From contig NZMG01000003.1 of NCBI GenBank assembly GCA_002694465.1, positions 263,860 through 327,859 of the forward strand: a stretch of 64,000 nt of DNA. Direction: 5' to 3'. The translations under genes and the position numbers were made by a program. A model generated the notes under the pieces. The model ran no database searches. It was not told where the DNA came from and saw only the letters and a program-made list of their open reading frames with translations. Positions 28,431 through 37,912 of the stretch are shown in pieces (the first letter of the stretch is position 1; each line of letters begins with the position of its first letter). The stretch comes from Flavobacteriaceae bacterium (GTDB taxonomy: Bacteria; Bacteroidota; Bacteroidia; Flavobacteriales; Flavobacteriaceae).

Positions 28431-29720
28431 ATGGAAAGTATTCAAGCCGTAAAACAACGTTTTGAGATTATAGGGAACGATCCCAAATTAAATCGCGCTA
28501 TCGAAAAAGCAATTCAAGTTGCCCCTACCGATATTTCGGTGTTGGTTACTGGTGAAAGCGGTGTGGGTAAAGAAAGTATTCCTAAAATTATTCATTCACT
28601 TTCGCACAGAAAACACAACAAATACATAGCCGTAAACTGTGGTGCTATTCCTGAAGGAACCATAGATAGTGAACTTTTTGGTCACGAAAAAGGGGCCTTT
28701 ACTGGAGCCACATCAACTCGTTCGGGTTATTTTGAAGTAGCCGATGGAGGAACTATTTTTCTTGATGAAGTAGGCGAACTACCCCTACCAACTCAAGTAC
28801 GTTTATTACGTGTTTTGGAAAATGGGGAATTTTTAAAAGTAGGTTCTTCCCAAGCACAAAAAACCGATGTTCGTATCGTTGCAGCTACCAATGTAAAAAT
28901 GGGTGATGCTATTGAAAAAGGAAAGTTTCGTGAAGATTTATACTACCGTTTAAGTACCGTTGAAATTGGACTTCCTCCCCTCAGGGAACGAGGAGAAGAT
29001 ATTCATTTGTTGTTTCGCAAGTTTGCATCCGATTTTGCACAGAAATACAAAATGCCAACTATTCGATTAGAAGATGATGCGGTAAGTTTATTACTTCAGT
29101 ATAATTGGGGTGGAAATATCCGTCAATTGCGAAATATCACCGAGCAGCTTTCCGTTTTAGAACAAAAAAGAGAAGTTTCTTATACTACCTTAAAACAATA
29201 TTTGCCAAGTGTTGGTAGCAATTTACCCGCAGTAATTAACAGAAAAAAGCCAGAAAGCGATTTTAGCAATGAGCGTGAAATTCTGTATAAAGTGTTGTTC
29301 GATATGCAGCGAGATATCAATGACTTGAAAAAGTTAACGATGGAGTTAATGAATTCTGGAAGTACCGCCAAAGTAAAAGAACAAAATGCCACTTTAATCA
29401 ATAAAATTTACGCAGATGATGATAATCGGGAAGCACAGTTAGCAGCGTTTGTTGATGAAGAGGAAACACCAGAGGCACATGATGTAGAAGTAATGAATGT
29501 TTCCCAGGCTTACGATACAAATAAAGGCGCTAAAAATGGCGACAAATATCATTTTGCCGAAGAAATTGAAGAAGAAGAAAGCCTTTCCATTCAGGATAAA
29601 GAATTAGAACTCATCAAAAAATCCCTCGAAAAATACGATGGCAAGCGTAAAGAGGCCGCTGCGGAGTTAGGAATAAGCGAACGTACTTTATACCGAAAGA
29701 TTAAACAATATAATTTGTAG
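28431..29720 (+). CDS. Sigma-54-dependent transcriptional activator without receiver domain
   Basis: AAA+ activator of sigma-54 RNA polymerase, 429 residues. Walker A is GESGVGKE at 41-48, the sigma-54 contact loop GAFTGA at 88-93 and Walker B GGTIFLDE at 106-113, so it should be competent. The ATPase domain begins within about 10 residues of the N-terminus: there is no receiver, PAS or GAF domain. A linker of roughly 140 residues, acidic in its second half, leads to a Fis-type helix-turn-helix (KEAAAELGISERTLYRKIKQ). Its signal is unknown and may act through partner proteins or expression level. It starts six bases after miaB and is followed by lptE. Confidence 0.94.
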   Translation: MESIQAVKQRFEIIGNDPKLNRAIEKAIQVAPTDISVLVTGESGVGKESIPKIIHSLSHRKHNKYIAVNCGAIPEGTIDSELFGHEKGAFTGATSTRSGYFEVADGGTIFLDEVGELPLPTQVRLLRVLENGEFLKVGSSQAQKTDVRIVAATNVKMGDAIEKGKFREDLYYRLSTVEIGLPPLRERGEDIHLLFRKFASDFAQKYKMPTIRLEDDAVSLLLQYNWGGNIRQLRNITEQLSVLEQKREVSYTTLKQYLPSVGSNLPAVINRKKPESDFSNEREILYKVLFDMQRDINDLKKLTMELMNSGSTAKVKEQNATLINKIYADDDNREAQLAAFVDEEETPEAHDVEVMNVSQAYDTNKGAKNGDKYHFAEEIEEEESLSIQDKELELIKKSLEKYDGKRKEAAAELGISERTLYRKIKQYNL

Positions 29721-29738
29721 ATTGCCAGTTCAAAATAG

Positions 29739-30251
29739 ATGAAACGTTTTCAATATTTTATTTTTCTTTTTTTAATCGCTGCCCTTTTTCAAGGTTGTGG
29801 CGCATATTCCTTTACAGGAGCCGATATTGATTATTCATCTACTAAAACATTTCAGGTAAACAATTTTGCGAACAATGCGCCTATTGTAGAGCCAACGGTT
29901 GCCAGAAATTTCACCATAGAATTACAAGATTTATTACTAAACCAAACCAGTTTGGATTTGGTCAATAATAATGGTGATTTATTGTACGAAGGCGAGATTG
30001 TACAATACTACATCTCTCCAATTACAGCCACTTCGCAAAGTACAGCGGCACAAAACCGTTTAACAGTTGCCGTAAACGTTCGGTTTTTTAACACAAAAGA
30101 TGCTACCAAAGATTTTGAAGAACGGTTTTCGTTTTACTATGATTATAGTGGAAGCACACAGCTAATTGGCTCTGCTCTTGATGATGCCTTGGCTATTATT
30201 TTCGAAAGAATAACTCAGGATATTTTCAATAAATCATTGGCAAACTGGTAG
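29739..30251 (+). CDS. lptE: LPS-assembly lipoprotein LptE
   Basis: Outer-membrane lipoprotein of 170 residues that plugs the LptD pore and helps insert lipopolysaccharide. The lipobox is ALFQGC with Cys20, followed by GAYSFTGADI, typical of the Bacteroidota LptE family. The later pattern, with LTVAVNVRFFNTKD and a Phe/Tyr-rich strand, also fits. LptD is not in this window. The gene lies 18 bases after the sigma-54 activator and one base before the next gene. Confidence 0.9.
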   Translation: MKRFQYFIFLFLIAALFQGCGAYSFTGADIDYSSTKTFQVNNFANNAPIVEPTVARNFTIELQDLLLNQTSLDLVNNNGDLLYEGEIVQYYISPITATSQSTAAQNRLTVAVNVRFFNTKDATKDFEERFSFYYDYSGSTQLIGSALDDALAIIFERITQDIFNKSLANW

Positions 30252-30252
30252 T

Positions 30253-31110
30253 ATGAATACGCAAAAGTACATATCATTACTAGCAAAGCCACAAAACATT
30301 TCAAAGGAGGACCTTTCAAGTTTAGGTACAATCATTTCAAAATATCCCTATTTCCAGAGTGCCCGTGCGCTTCAATTAAAGGGGCTTAAGAATGAGAATA
30401 GCTTTTTGTACAATGACGCCCTAAAAAAGACGGCGGCATTCACGACAGATCGCGACGTGTTGTTCGATTATATTACTTCAGAAGCCTTTATTCAGAATGA
30501 AATTTCGGAACATATTTTACAACATTCTGAAGCCATTCAGGCTATGGAAGTGGTTTCTGAAAATATTTCAGAACAGGTAAGTCTTGAAATTGATAGGCAA
30601 CTAAAAGCCGAAATTAAAAAAGCCGAAGCTATTTTAAGTCCGAAGCTTTTTGAGCGAAAAGAAGAGGAAAAGGAAGTTGAAAAAATGATTAATGAACCGC
30701 TCACTTTCACGAAGGAAGAAACTCATTCGTTTACCGAATGGCTTAAACTTACCAAGGCGACGCCCATTGATAGAAGTGATGAAGAAGCAATTGCAAAAGA
30801 AAGCAGTTCAACCAATGATGTGGAACGCAAATTTGAGCTAATAGAAAAGTTCATTCAGGAAAAAAAGAAGCCTTCGGCAAGTTTAAAATCAAAGTCCGAT
30901 CGTACTACAGAAGAAAATATAAACCTCGCCGAACCTTTTACAAAAACTTCGGAAAGCTTGATGACAGAGACTTTAGCTAAGGTTTACTTGCAGCAAAAAA
31001 ATTATACAAAGGCAATTCAGGCCTATAAAATTTTAATTTTGAAAAATCCCGAAAAAAGTGGTTTCTTTGCAGACCAAATTCGGGCAATACAAAAATTGAT
31101 AAAAGAATAA
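30253..31110 (+). CDS. Hypothetical protein with C-terminal TPR-like repeat
   Basis: Protein of 285 residues, mostly helical and charged, with no signal peptide or membrane segment. The last 50 residues (ETLAKVYLQQKNYTKAI onward) form a tetratricopeptide-like unit. The start MNTQKYISLLAKPQNIS and the phrase YPYFQSARALQLKGLK are familiar from Bacteroidota hypothetical proteins at this position before secG. Function is unknown; an adaptor or scaffold role is a guess. It is three bases before secG. Confidence 0.8.
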   Translation: MNTQKYISLLAKPQNISKEDLSSLGTIISKYPYFQSARALQLKGLKNENSFLYNDALKKTAAFTTDRDVLFDYITSEAFIQNEISEHILQHSEAIQAMEVVSENISEQVSLEIDRQLKAEIKKAEAILSPKLFERKEEEKEVEKMINEPLTFTKEETHSFTEWLKLTKATPIDRSDEEAIAKESSSTNDVERKFELIEKFIQEKKKPSASLKSKSDRTTEENINLAEPFTKTSESLMTETLAKVYLQQKNYTKAIQAYKILILKNPEKSGFFADQIRAIQKLIKE

Positions 31111-31112
31111 CA

Positions 31113-31454
31113 ATGAGTACGTTTTCAATATTTTTAATCTTGATTATTTTCGTCGCCTTTTTATTGGTGGTAGTAGTAATGGTTCAAAACCCAAAAGGAG
31201 GAGGACTTTCTTCTGCCTTTGGTGGTGGCGGGACGCAACAATTGGGTGGTGTTAAAAAAACATCCGACTTCCTTGACAAAAGTACTTGGACATTAGCCGC
31301 TATCTTATTGGCGCTAATTCTACTTTCAAATATGTCTTTATTTGATGGTAGCAATACGGATAGTTTTTTACAGGACCAAGTTGAAAGTGTTACATTACCA
31401 AGTACAGACACTCCCCCAGCAACTGACAATACTACGGGCGATACACCAGAATAA
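31113..31454 (+). CDS. secG: Preprotein translocase subunit SecG
   Basis: Inner-membrane subunit of the Sec translocon, 113 residues. Two membrane helices (about 2-22 and 56-74) flank the conserved cytoplasmic loop VQNPKGGGLSSAFGG and FLDKSTW. A short Thr/Pro-rich tail follows. It ends the miaB-secG run and is followed by a strong terminator, which separates it from groES. Confidence 0.95.
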   Translation: MSTFSIFLILIIFVAFLLVVVVMVQNPKGGGLSSAFGGGGTQQLGGVKKTSDFLDKSTWTLAAILLALILLSNMSLFDGSNTDSFLQDQVESVTLPSTDTPPATDNTTGDTPE

Positions 31455-31480
31455 TAGTCAATAAAAAGAAAAAATTTAGA

Positions 31481-31511
31481 TGCCAACTTGTGACAAGTTG
31501 GCATTTTTTTT
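31481..31511 (+). terminator. Terminator after secG
   Basis: TGCCAACTTG, loop TGA and CAAGTTGGCA form a 10-bp perfect stem followed by eight T. A textbook intrinsic terminator. Confidence 0.93.
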
Positions 31512-31535
31512 ACACAATTCCAGCCAAATTACGGA

Positions 31536-31550
31536 TGGCATAATTTCTGC
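31536..31550 (+). promoter_or_regulatory. Possible sigma-54-type promoter of groESL
   Basis: TGGCATAATTTCTGC contains GG and GC separated by exactly ten bases, the invariant geometry of -24/-12 sigma-54 promoters; TGGCA matches the -24 element and CTGC is one base off TTGC. It lies 51 bases before groES in a gap where no good TAnnTTTG box was found. A sigma-54 activator gene lies 2 kb upstream. Confidence 0.4.
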
Positions 31551-31600
31551 CTAATTGAAGCAGATTAAACAATAATTAACAATTAAAAAATATAATAAAA

Positions 31601-31876
31601 ATGGCTTTAAAAATTCAACCACTTTCAGACCGCGTTTTGGTCGAGCCGCAAGAGGCAGAAACTAAAACCGCTTCTGGGATTTACATTCCAGATTCAGCAA
31701 AAGAAAAACCACAACAAGGTAAAGTTGTGGCTGTAGGTAAAGGGAAAAAAGATCACGATATGACTGTAAAAGTTGGTGATACTGTCCTTTACGGAAAGTA
31801 TGCTGGAAACGAGTTAAAACTGGATGGAAAAGATTACCTCATTATGCGTGAGGATGACATCTTAGCTATTATTTAA
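31601..31876 (+). CDS. groES: Co-chaperonin GroES
   Basis: Co-chaperonin of 91 residues forming the heptameric lid of GroEL. The family's start [14 protein letters not shown], the mobile loop region ([20 protein letters not shown] spans about residues 18-37) and [18 protein letters not shown] are all present. It precedes groEL by 54 bases and shares its transcript. Confidence 0.97.
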   Translation: MALKIQPLSDRVLVEPQEAETKTASGIYIPDSAKEKPQQGKVVAVGKGKKDHDMTVKVGDTVLYGKYAGNELKLDGKDYLIMREDDILAII

Positions 31877-31897
31877 TAACCCCATAATTTATTCTAA

Positions 31898-33562
<1,665 letters not shown>

Positions 33563-33591
33563 ACCGAAATCCGGCTAAGTCATAATAAATT

Positions 33592-33622
33592 AAAACCCTT
33601 GATTCATCTCAAGGGTTTTTTA
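33592..33622 (+). terminator. Terminator after groEL
   Basis: AACCCTTGA and TCAAGGGTT form a 9-bp stem with a 6-base loop, followed by six T. It stands about 30 bases after the groEL stop codon. Confidence 0.92.
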
Positions 33623-33646
33623 TTAGATTTAAGTTAAGAATGGGCT

Positions 33647-33680
33647 AAAAAAACAAATACCACCTTTTAAGGGGTGGTAG
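33647..33680 (-). terminator. Terminator of the short basic-protein gene
   Basis: TACCACC and GGTGGTA pair over an 8-base loop and are followed on the minus strand by TTTG and seven T. It faces the groEL terminator and fits the end of the small minus-strand gene at 33722-33817. Confidence 0.75.
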
Positions 33681-33721
33681 CTTTTTCAGAAAAGGTTTAT
33701 ACGAAATAAACCTAAGTTACA

Positions 33722-33817
33722 TTACTTCTTTTTTGAAGCTGGTGTAGTCTTCTTTGCAGGAGCTTTCGCAGGTGCTTTTTTAGCAGAAGGCTTACCACTT
33801 GACTTTGATGTTGCCAT
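33722..33817 (-). CDS. Histone H1-like short basic protein (31 residues)
   Basis: Very short open frame of 31 residues made almost wholly of Lys, Ala, Pro, Ser and Thr, with no aromatic residue and no acidic residue. The central AKKAPAKAPAKKTT resembles the tails of eukaryotic histone H1 and of bacterial histone-like proteins, and the C-terminal tail of TopA in this same window. Its own minus-strand terminator lies 42 bases past the stop, opposite the groEL terminator, which supports a real transcript. If translated it should bind nucleic acid non-specifically. Not seen: a clear promoter or any neighbour that reveals its function. Confidence 0.6.
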   Translation of the reverse strand: MATSKSSGKPSAKKAPAKAPAKKTTPASKKK

Positions 33818-33909
33818 AGCGATATTGTATTTAAATTACTATCTAAAGTTAGTTAGAATTCTTTTTTATTGATTTTTTGTAGAATAAGTAATTAACCAAG
33901 ATATGAACA

Positions 33910-33945
33910 AAAAAAAACGCCCTAATGAAAAACATTGGGCGTTTT
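33910..33945 (-). terminator. Terminator of the metal-uptake locus
   Basis: AACGCCC and GGGCGTT pair, extended by AATG/CATT past one bulged base, with long A and T runs on both sides. It closes the minus-strand locus and could also act on the plus strand. Confidence 0.8.
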
Positions 33946-33967
33946 TTTCTTTAGTTATATTAAGTAT

Positions 33968-34335
33968 TTAGTTTTCACTACCATCTTTCCCGTGAGCATC
34001 AACCACTTTAGGATCGCGGTATTTGCAACAAGCATCTATGCCATTTAAACTTCGTCGGTTGCTTTAAAATCATGGGTGTCATGGCCCACAGCTGCAATAT
34101 TCTTCTGAATAGTTTCTAAATTGGTTTTCCCATCATTATAAAATAGAGTTAAAACATGAGTTTCGATGTTCCAATTGGCAGATTTCACTCCCTTGGTTTT
34201 TAGCGCAGCTTTTTCAATACGCATTTTACACATCATACAAACCCCATCTACTTCGAGTGTTGCCGTTGCATTTTTATCTTGAGCTTGCATCAAGCCTCCA
34301 ACAAATAACATGATTATTACAAGTATTTTTTTCAT
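33968..34335 (-). pseudogene. Secreted HMA-domain protein, C-terminus lost to a frameshift
   Basis: Exported protein with a signal peptide (residues 1-19, MKKILV to MQAQ) and an HMA domain whose site is CMMC at 33-36. The uninterrupted frame stops at 34045, after FKATDEV, giving 96 residues. Beyond it, in the next frame, the minus strand reads NGIDACCKYRDPKVVDAHG and stops at 33968. That tail, with CCKYRD, is what I expect from relatives of this secreted HMA family. Restoring one base in GTTTAAATGG (for instance to encode V-Y-N-G) joins the two parts. The N-terminal domain may still be made and fold; the CC-containing tail would be lost. It follows the TonB receptor by 18 bases. Confidence 0.75.
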
Positions 34336-34353
34336 TTTTATTGAATTTATAAA

Positions 34354-36614
34354 TTAATCTATTTTATATCGTAATCCAGCGTAATACGTACTACCAAAAA
34401 TTGGACCATAGACAAAAGTGGTATCAAAATAGGTCGAAAATGGGTTTTCAGCATTAACTACAGGATTACTCTGTCTAACGTTGGTAATATTTTCTCCTCC
34501 CAAATATAATTCAAATTTTGGTGAGAACACTTTAGTAATTTGAGCATTTAAGGTAGCCACTGTAGGGGATCGTTCTTCCAACTGAAATGCCTCAGGACTT
34601 GATGCCGTAGAAGGAAACCTTTGTGAATCCAACCAGTTAAAGGTAGTATCAAACTTCCATTGTGAGCCACTATCTTTAAGATGGGTTTCATAACTCGCAT
34701 TGGCAAAGATTCTATTTTTTGGCGTTAATGGTTTTTCCAATCTTCCTGAAATATAATCGGTTTGGATGTCGTAATACTTATAAGCCAATCGAATATCAAA
34801 ATGTAAAAATGGATTGTAGTTAAATTCAGTTTGAAAAGAATTGGCATAACTCTCCCCTCTTAAATTATAAAATCGAACATTTTGAGGATTCTCCCAATCT
34901 ACCACCACTTGATTGATAAAATCGGTACGATAAAAATCGAAAGTTACGTCAGCCTTCTTTCCAAAGAGATTAAAGCCTTGTAAATAGGAAATTCCATAAT
35001 TCCACGCCTTTTCAGGGTCTAAGCCGTAAATTTTTCCGTCCTTATCTAAAATATTAATATTCCTACTAGTTGAGAATAATTGCTGATTCTCTGTAAAAAT
35101 ATTCGCACTTCTTCTACCGCTTCCCACGGAAAAACGTAGTGCAGATTTCTCCCAAGGAGTGTATTTAACATGCAAACGGGGAGTTACAAAAAAGCCAAGT
35201 ACATTGCTGTTATCAACTCGCACTCCCACTGTTAAATTTAGCTTATCGAGATTGTCATAATTGTACTCAAAAAAGGCACCTACCGAGTTTTCTTTTCTTC
35301 CATAAACGGCTTCATTTACTTACTCATCATATTCATCATATGTAAAACTTACGCCTGTCTTTATTTTATGACGGGAATCGCTTATTATGGAGTTATATAT
35401 AGCATTACCATAAAAACTAGTATGAATGATGTCGTACATATTTAACCCAAAAAAGGAGTCTTGATCGTGACGTCCAAACGCCGTTTGCACGCCTATGCTT
35501 TGATAGGGAATTTCTGGATTTACCCATCCCAGTTTTGCGGCTACATCTATTCTTTGTGTTTGAATCTCGCTCTCCCAAAGTTGCTGTAAATCCTCTCCTC
35601 CACCGTGATCTCCACCATCATCTCCATTGTGATCTAAATGTATTTGTCCCGACTGGTTCTCATCCTCCATATACCGGAAGTTAATGAAACTCACGATTCC
35701 TTTTTCCGGGTTGGTGTATTGCCAGCGGTTCATAACATTGATTTGCTTTCCTAAGGGCATATCGAGAAAGTTGTCATCGTTTTTATCGTGATGTCCATCG
35801 CGAAGATTTCCGTGTAGATAAAACCCTGTATCCCACTTCTCACTCACTTTCGTGTTGATATGAGTATTGAGTTCTTTTCTTCCGTTATTTGCCGCATACA
35901 GATTCTGATAAAAAGAAAAGTCGGTACTTGGTTTTTGTAGTTCGGCATTAATTTGTCCCGTGATACTTTCATATCCATTCACCACACTTCCTGCACCCTT
36001 TGTAATTTGAATACTCTCTACCCAAGTTCCTAGAATAAAACTTAACCCATAACTCTGTGCAGCACCACGTATGGCTGGAATATTTTCGGTTGCGATTAAA
36101 ATATACGGCTTTTTAATCCTAACATTTGAATTTGTCTCGCTCCCGAAATAGCATCGGCAAAGTTGACATCGATAGACGGATTGGTTTCAAAGCTTTCTGA
36201 AAGATTACAACAAGCCGCTTTAAGCAATTCCGCACTACTTATATTAATTACATTTTGTGAAGAAATATAAGATCTTGCTGAAGCTTTTCTTCGTGCTGAA
36301 ACCGTTACTTCTTCCAAATTACTAGTCGCATTTAACTTATATACAATGCGTTTATTTTCAGAAACTTGAATCGTATCGGTTTGATATCCCACATAACTTA
36401 TCACTAAGCTTTTGTAAGATGCATCATAAGGAATTGTGAAGTTTCCTTCAAAATCGGTGACAGTTCCCACCGATGTATCCAGCCAATACACATTGGCGCC
36501 ACCTAAACCTTTGGGTTCTTGAGTAGCGTTGGCATCCTCAATTCGACCTTCCAATTGTTCCTGGGCAAACAATGAAAGTGGTAGTAAAAATATAAATAAG
36601 ATATACTTTTTCAT
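34354..36614 (-). pseudogene. TonB-dependent receptor, broken by a frameshift and a stop codon
   Basis: Remains of an outer-membrane TonB-dependent transporter of about 755 residues. The first 172 codons hold a signal peptide (ending LFAQ), a carboxypeptidase-regulatory-like domain and the start of the plug (AGARQIQ-type motif read as SGARQIQMLGL). At about 36107 the frame is lost: PYILIATENIPAIRGA continues one frame over, consistent with loss of one C from AGCCCG. A TAA at 35320-35322 then interrupts the barrel in frame (DEYDE, stop, VNEAVYGRKENS). The end, TYYAGLRYKID, is a normal barrel end. Its place between HMA-MauE and HMA genes suggests import of a metal or metal complex. No functional receptor can be made from this copy. 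Confidence 0.88.
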
Positions 36615-36615
36615 A

Positions 36616-37340
36616 TTATACAAGATTTAAGAGCATTAGTACCGCCATGACAATCATAATGGCATTTTCAATAAACGTAGCTTCGGTCATGGGCAATTTT
36701 AACGCCGTTCCTAAACAAGCGCATTGAATGGCTTTTTTATTTAATAACGTTCTCGTTACTCCAATGGTTGTAATTCCTAGGATTACCAAAGTAATAATTA
36801 GTACGGCTGTAATTTCAACACGCATTAAAAACATAAGTCCTAAGGCTAATTCAATAAAAGGATAGACCCATCCGTAGGCAGGAATAATCTTTGCCAACGG
36901 GTCGTACATGCTAAAGGATTCTGGAAATCCTTTTAAATCCAGTAACTTAAAGAAGCTAAAAACGATATAGAAAAGCCCCATAAAATCGAGCATCGCTTCG
37001 GTGGTATTCCACTCCTTATAATTAGTAAAATGGCAGAAGCAACTAGATACCCAAATATTAAAAATAAAGGTTGTAATTGCTGAAATTTTGTCTTTGGAAC
37101 TTCCATAGTTTCAGAAGATGCAAAGACATTTTTAGGCTTTTGTTGGGTGATGGTATATTTACTAGGTAATGCTTTTTGAAGCACTTCCACAGAGATGTGA
37201 TTTACCATAGAAACGGAGGCTTCTCCTTTGTCCAAATTAACTTCTACCGAAGTAATCCCTTCGACAGCCGTTAACTTTTCTTCTACAGATTTTTTACATC
37301 CCTCACAGGTCATTCCTGTGACTTGATATGTATGATTCAT
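36616..37340 (-). pseudogene. HMA-MauE/DoxX-type membrane protein, frameshifted
   Basis: One gene now split over two frames. The N-terminal part has an HMA domain with MTCEGC (residues 10-15) and the first membrane helix (FLIFGYLVASAIL). Reading then leaves phase at about 37025. In the next frame NYKEWNTTEAMLDFMGLFY leads into a MauE/DoxX-like membrane domain with four helices and a CAC motif (AIQCACLG). Restoring one A (TTACT to TTAACT, giving I-L-T-N-Y) rejoins it. As it stands the product is a 135-residue fragment. The family is thought to handle metal or disulfide chemistry at the inner membrane. The end lies one base before the TonB receptor ATG. Confidence 0.85.
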
Positions 37341-37374
37341 GATTTTTTAATTAAGGTTTAACTAAAGAACATAT

Positions 37375-37417
37375 GTTGTTTAAAAGCGTCTCGCTATTGG
37401 CGTGACATTTAAACAAC
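37375..37417. repeat. 10-bp inverted repeat between HYC_CC_PP and HMA-MauE genes
   Basis: GTTGTTTAAA and TTTAAACAAC form a perfect 10-bp stem around 23 bases. There is no T-run, so it is not a standard terminator; it could stabilise or process the operon mRNA. Confidence 0.5.
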
Positions 37418-37436
37418 CTGAGTTATACCTTAAAAA

Positions 37437-37844
37437 TCAAATGAGGAATGTTTCGTAAAGAATTTGCAAATCCCGTTCGAGAGGTGGCGGTCGATAATAA
37501 TTGTGAACTATTACTTTTTCAGGAATAAAAGATACATCCTGAAACTCCAGCGTTTCTACTGGGATAAAAATCCATTCGCCTTGAAAGTCATATTCGAAAG
37601 CCACTTTATTAAAATGGTCATCGGTATTAACTTTTAAGTATTTGTTGCTACAACAACTATGACTTTCTTCTTTTTCATCTCCACATGCATCTACTTGCAT
37701 AGTCATGCCACAGGAAAGTGATTCTTCTCCAAGAGTCACTTTGGCAAGCATTTCGAAGCTACCGCAATAGTGTTTGGCATACGCCAAGCCAATACTACTA
37801 AGTAGTATTAATGAAGAAAGTACTATGGAAATAATTGATTTCAC
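37437..37844 (-). CDS. HYC_CC_PP family secreted protein
   Basis: Exported protein of 135 residues of the HYC_CC_PP family, named for motifs all visible here: HYC at 25-27, just after a signal peptide ending AYAK, CC at 64-65 and PPP near the C-terminus (YRPPPLERD). Further Cys at 45 and 54 make it Cys-rich and a likely metal or redox protein. It is the first gene of the metal-uptake locus and the only one of the four still intact. The start codon is GTG, which is required for the signal peptide. A TAnnTTTG box ends only five bases before that GTG, so the message may be leaderless. Confidence 0.85.
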   Translation of the reverse strand: MKSIISIVLSSLILLSSIGLAYAKHYCGSFEMLAKVTLGEESLSCGMTMQVDACGDEKEESHSCCSNKYLKVNTDDHFNKVAFEYDFQGEWIFIPVETLEFQDVSFIPEKVIVHNYYRPPPLERDLQILYETFLI

Positions 37845-37848
37845 AAGA

Positions 37849-37856
37849 CAAATTTA
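37849..37856 (-). promoter_or_regulatory. -7 box for the metal-uptake locus
   Basis: TAAATTTG matches TAnnTTTG, five bases before the GTG start of the HYC_CC_PP gene. The expected transcription start nearly coincides with the start codon. Confidence 0.5.
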
Positions 37857-37864
37857 CAAAAAAA

Positions 37865-37888
37865 TAGGGCATCCTATTACATACCCTA
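37865..37888. promoter_or_regulatory. Operator-like inverted repeat upstream of the metal-uptake locus
   Basis: Half-sites TAGGGCATC (37865-37873) and, inverted, TAGGGTATG (37880-37888) agree at 7 of 9 bases and are separated by six bases. The site occupies the promoter spacer upstream of the TAAATTTG box, where a repressor or MerR-like activator would act. No cognate regulator lies beside it. Confidence 0.5.
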
Positions 37889-37912
37889 CTTCTCTAACGT
37901 ATTTTTAACAAA

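Noticed and set aside
34354..36614. Three separate genes in place of one TonB receptor
   Set aside because: The parts are consecutive segments of one receptor, in order, on one strand, with the correct start and barrel end.
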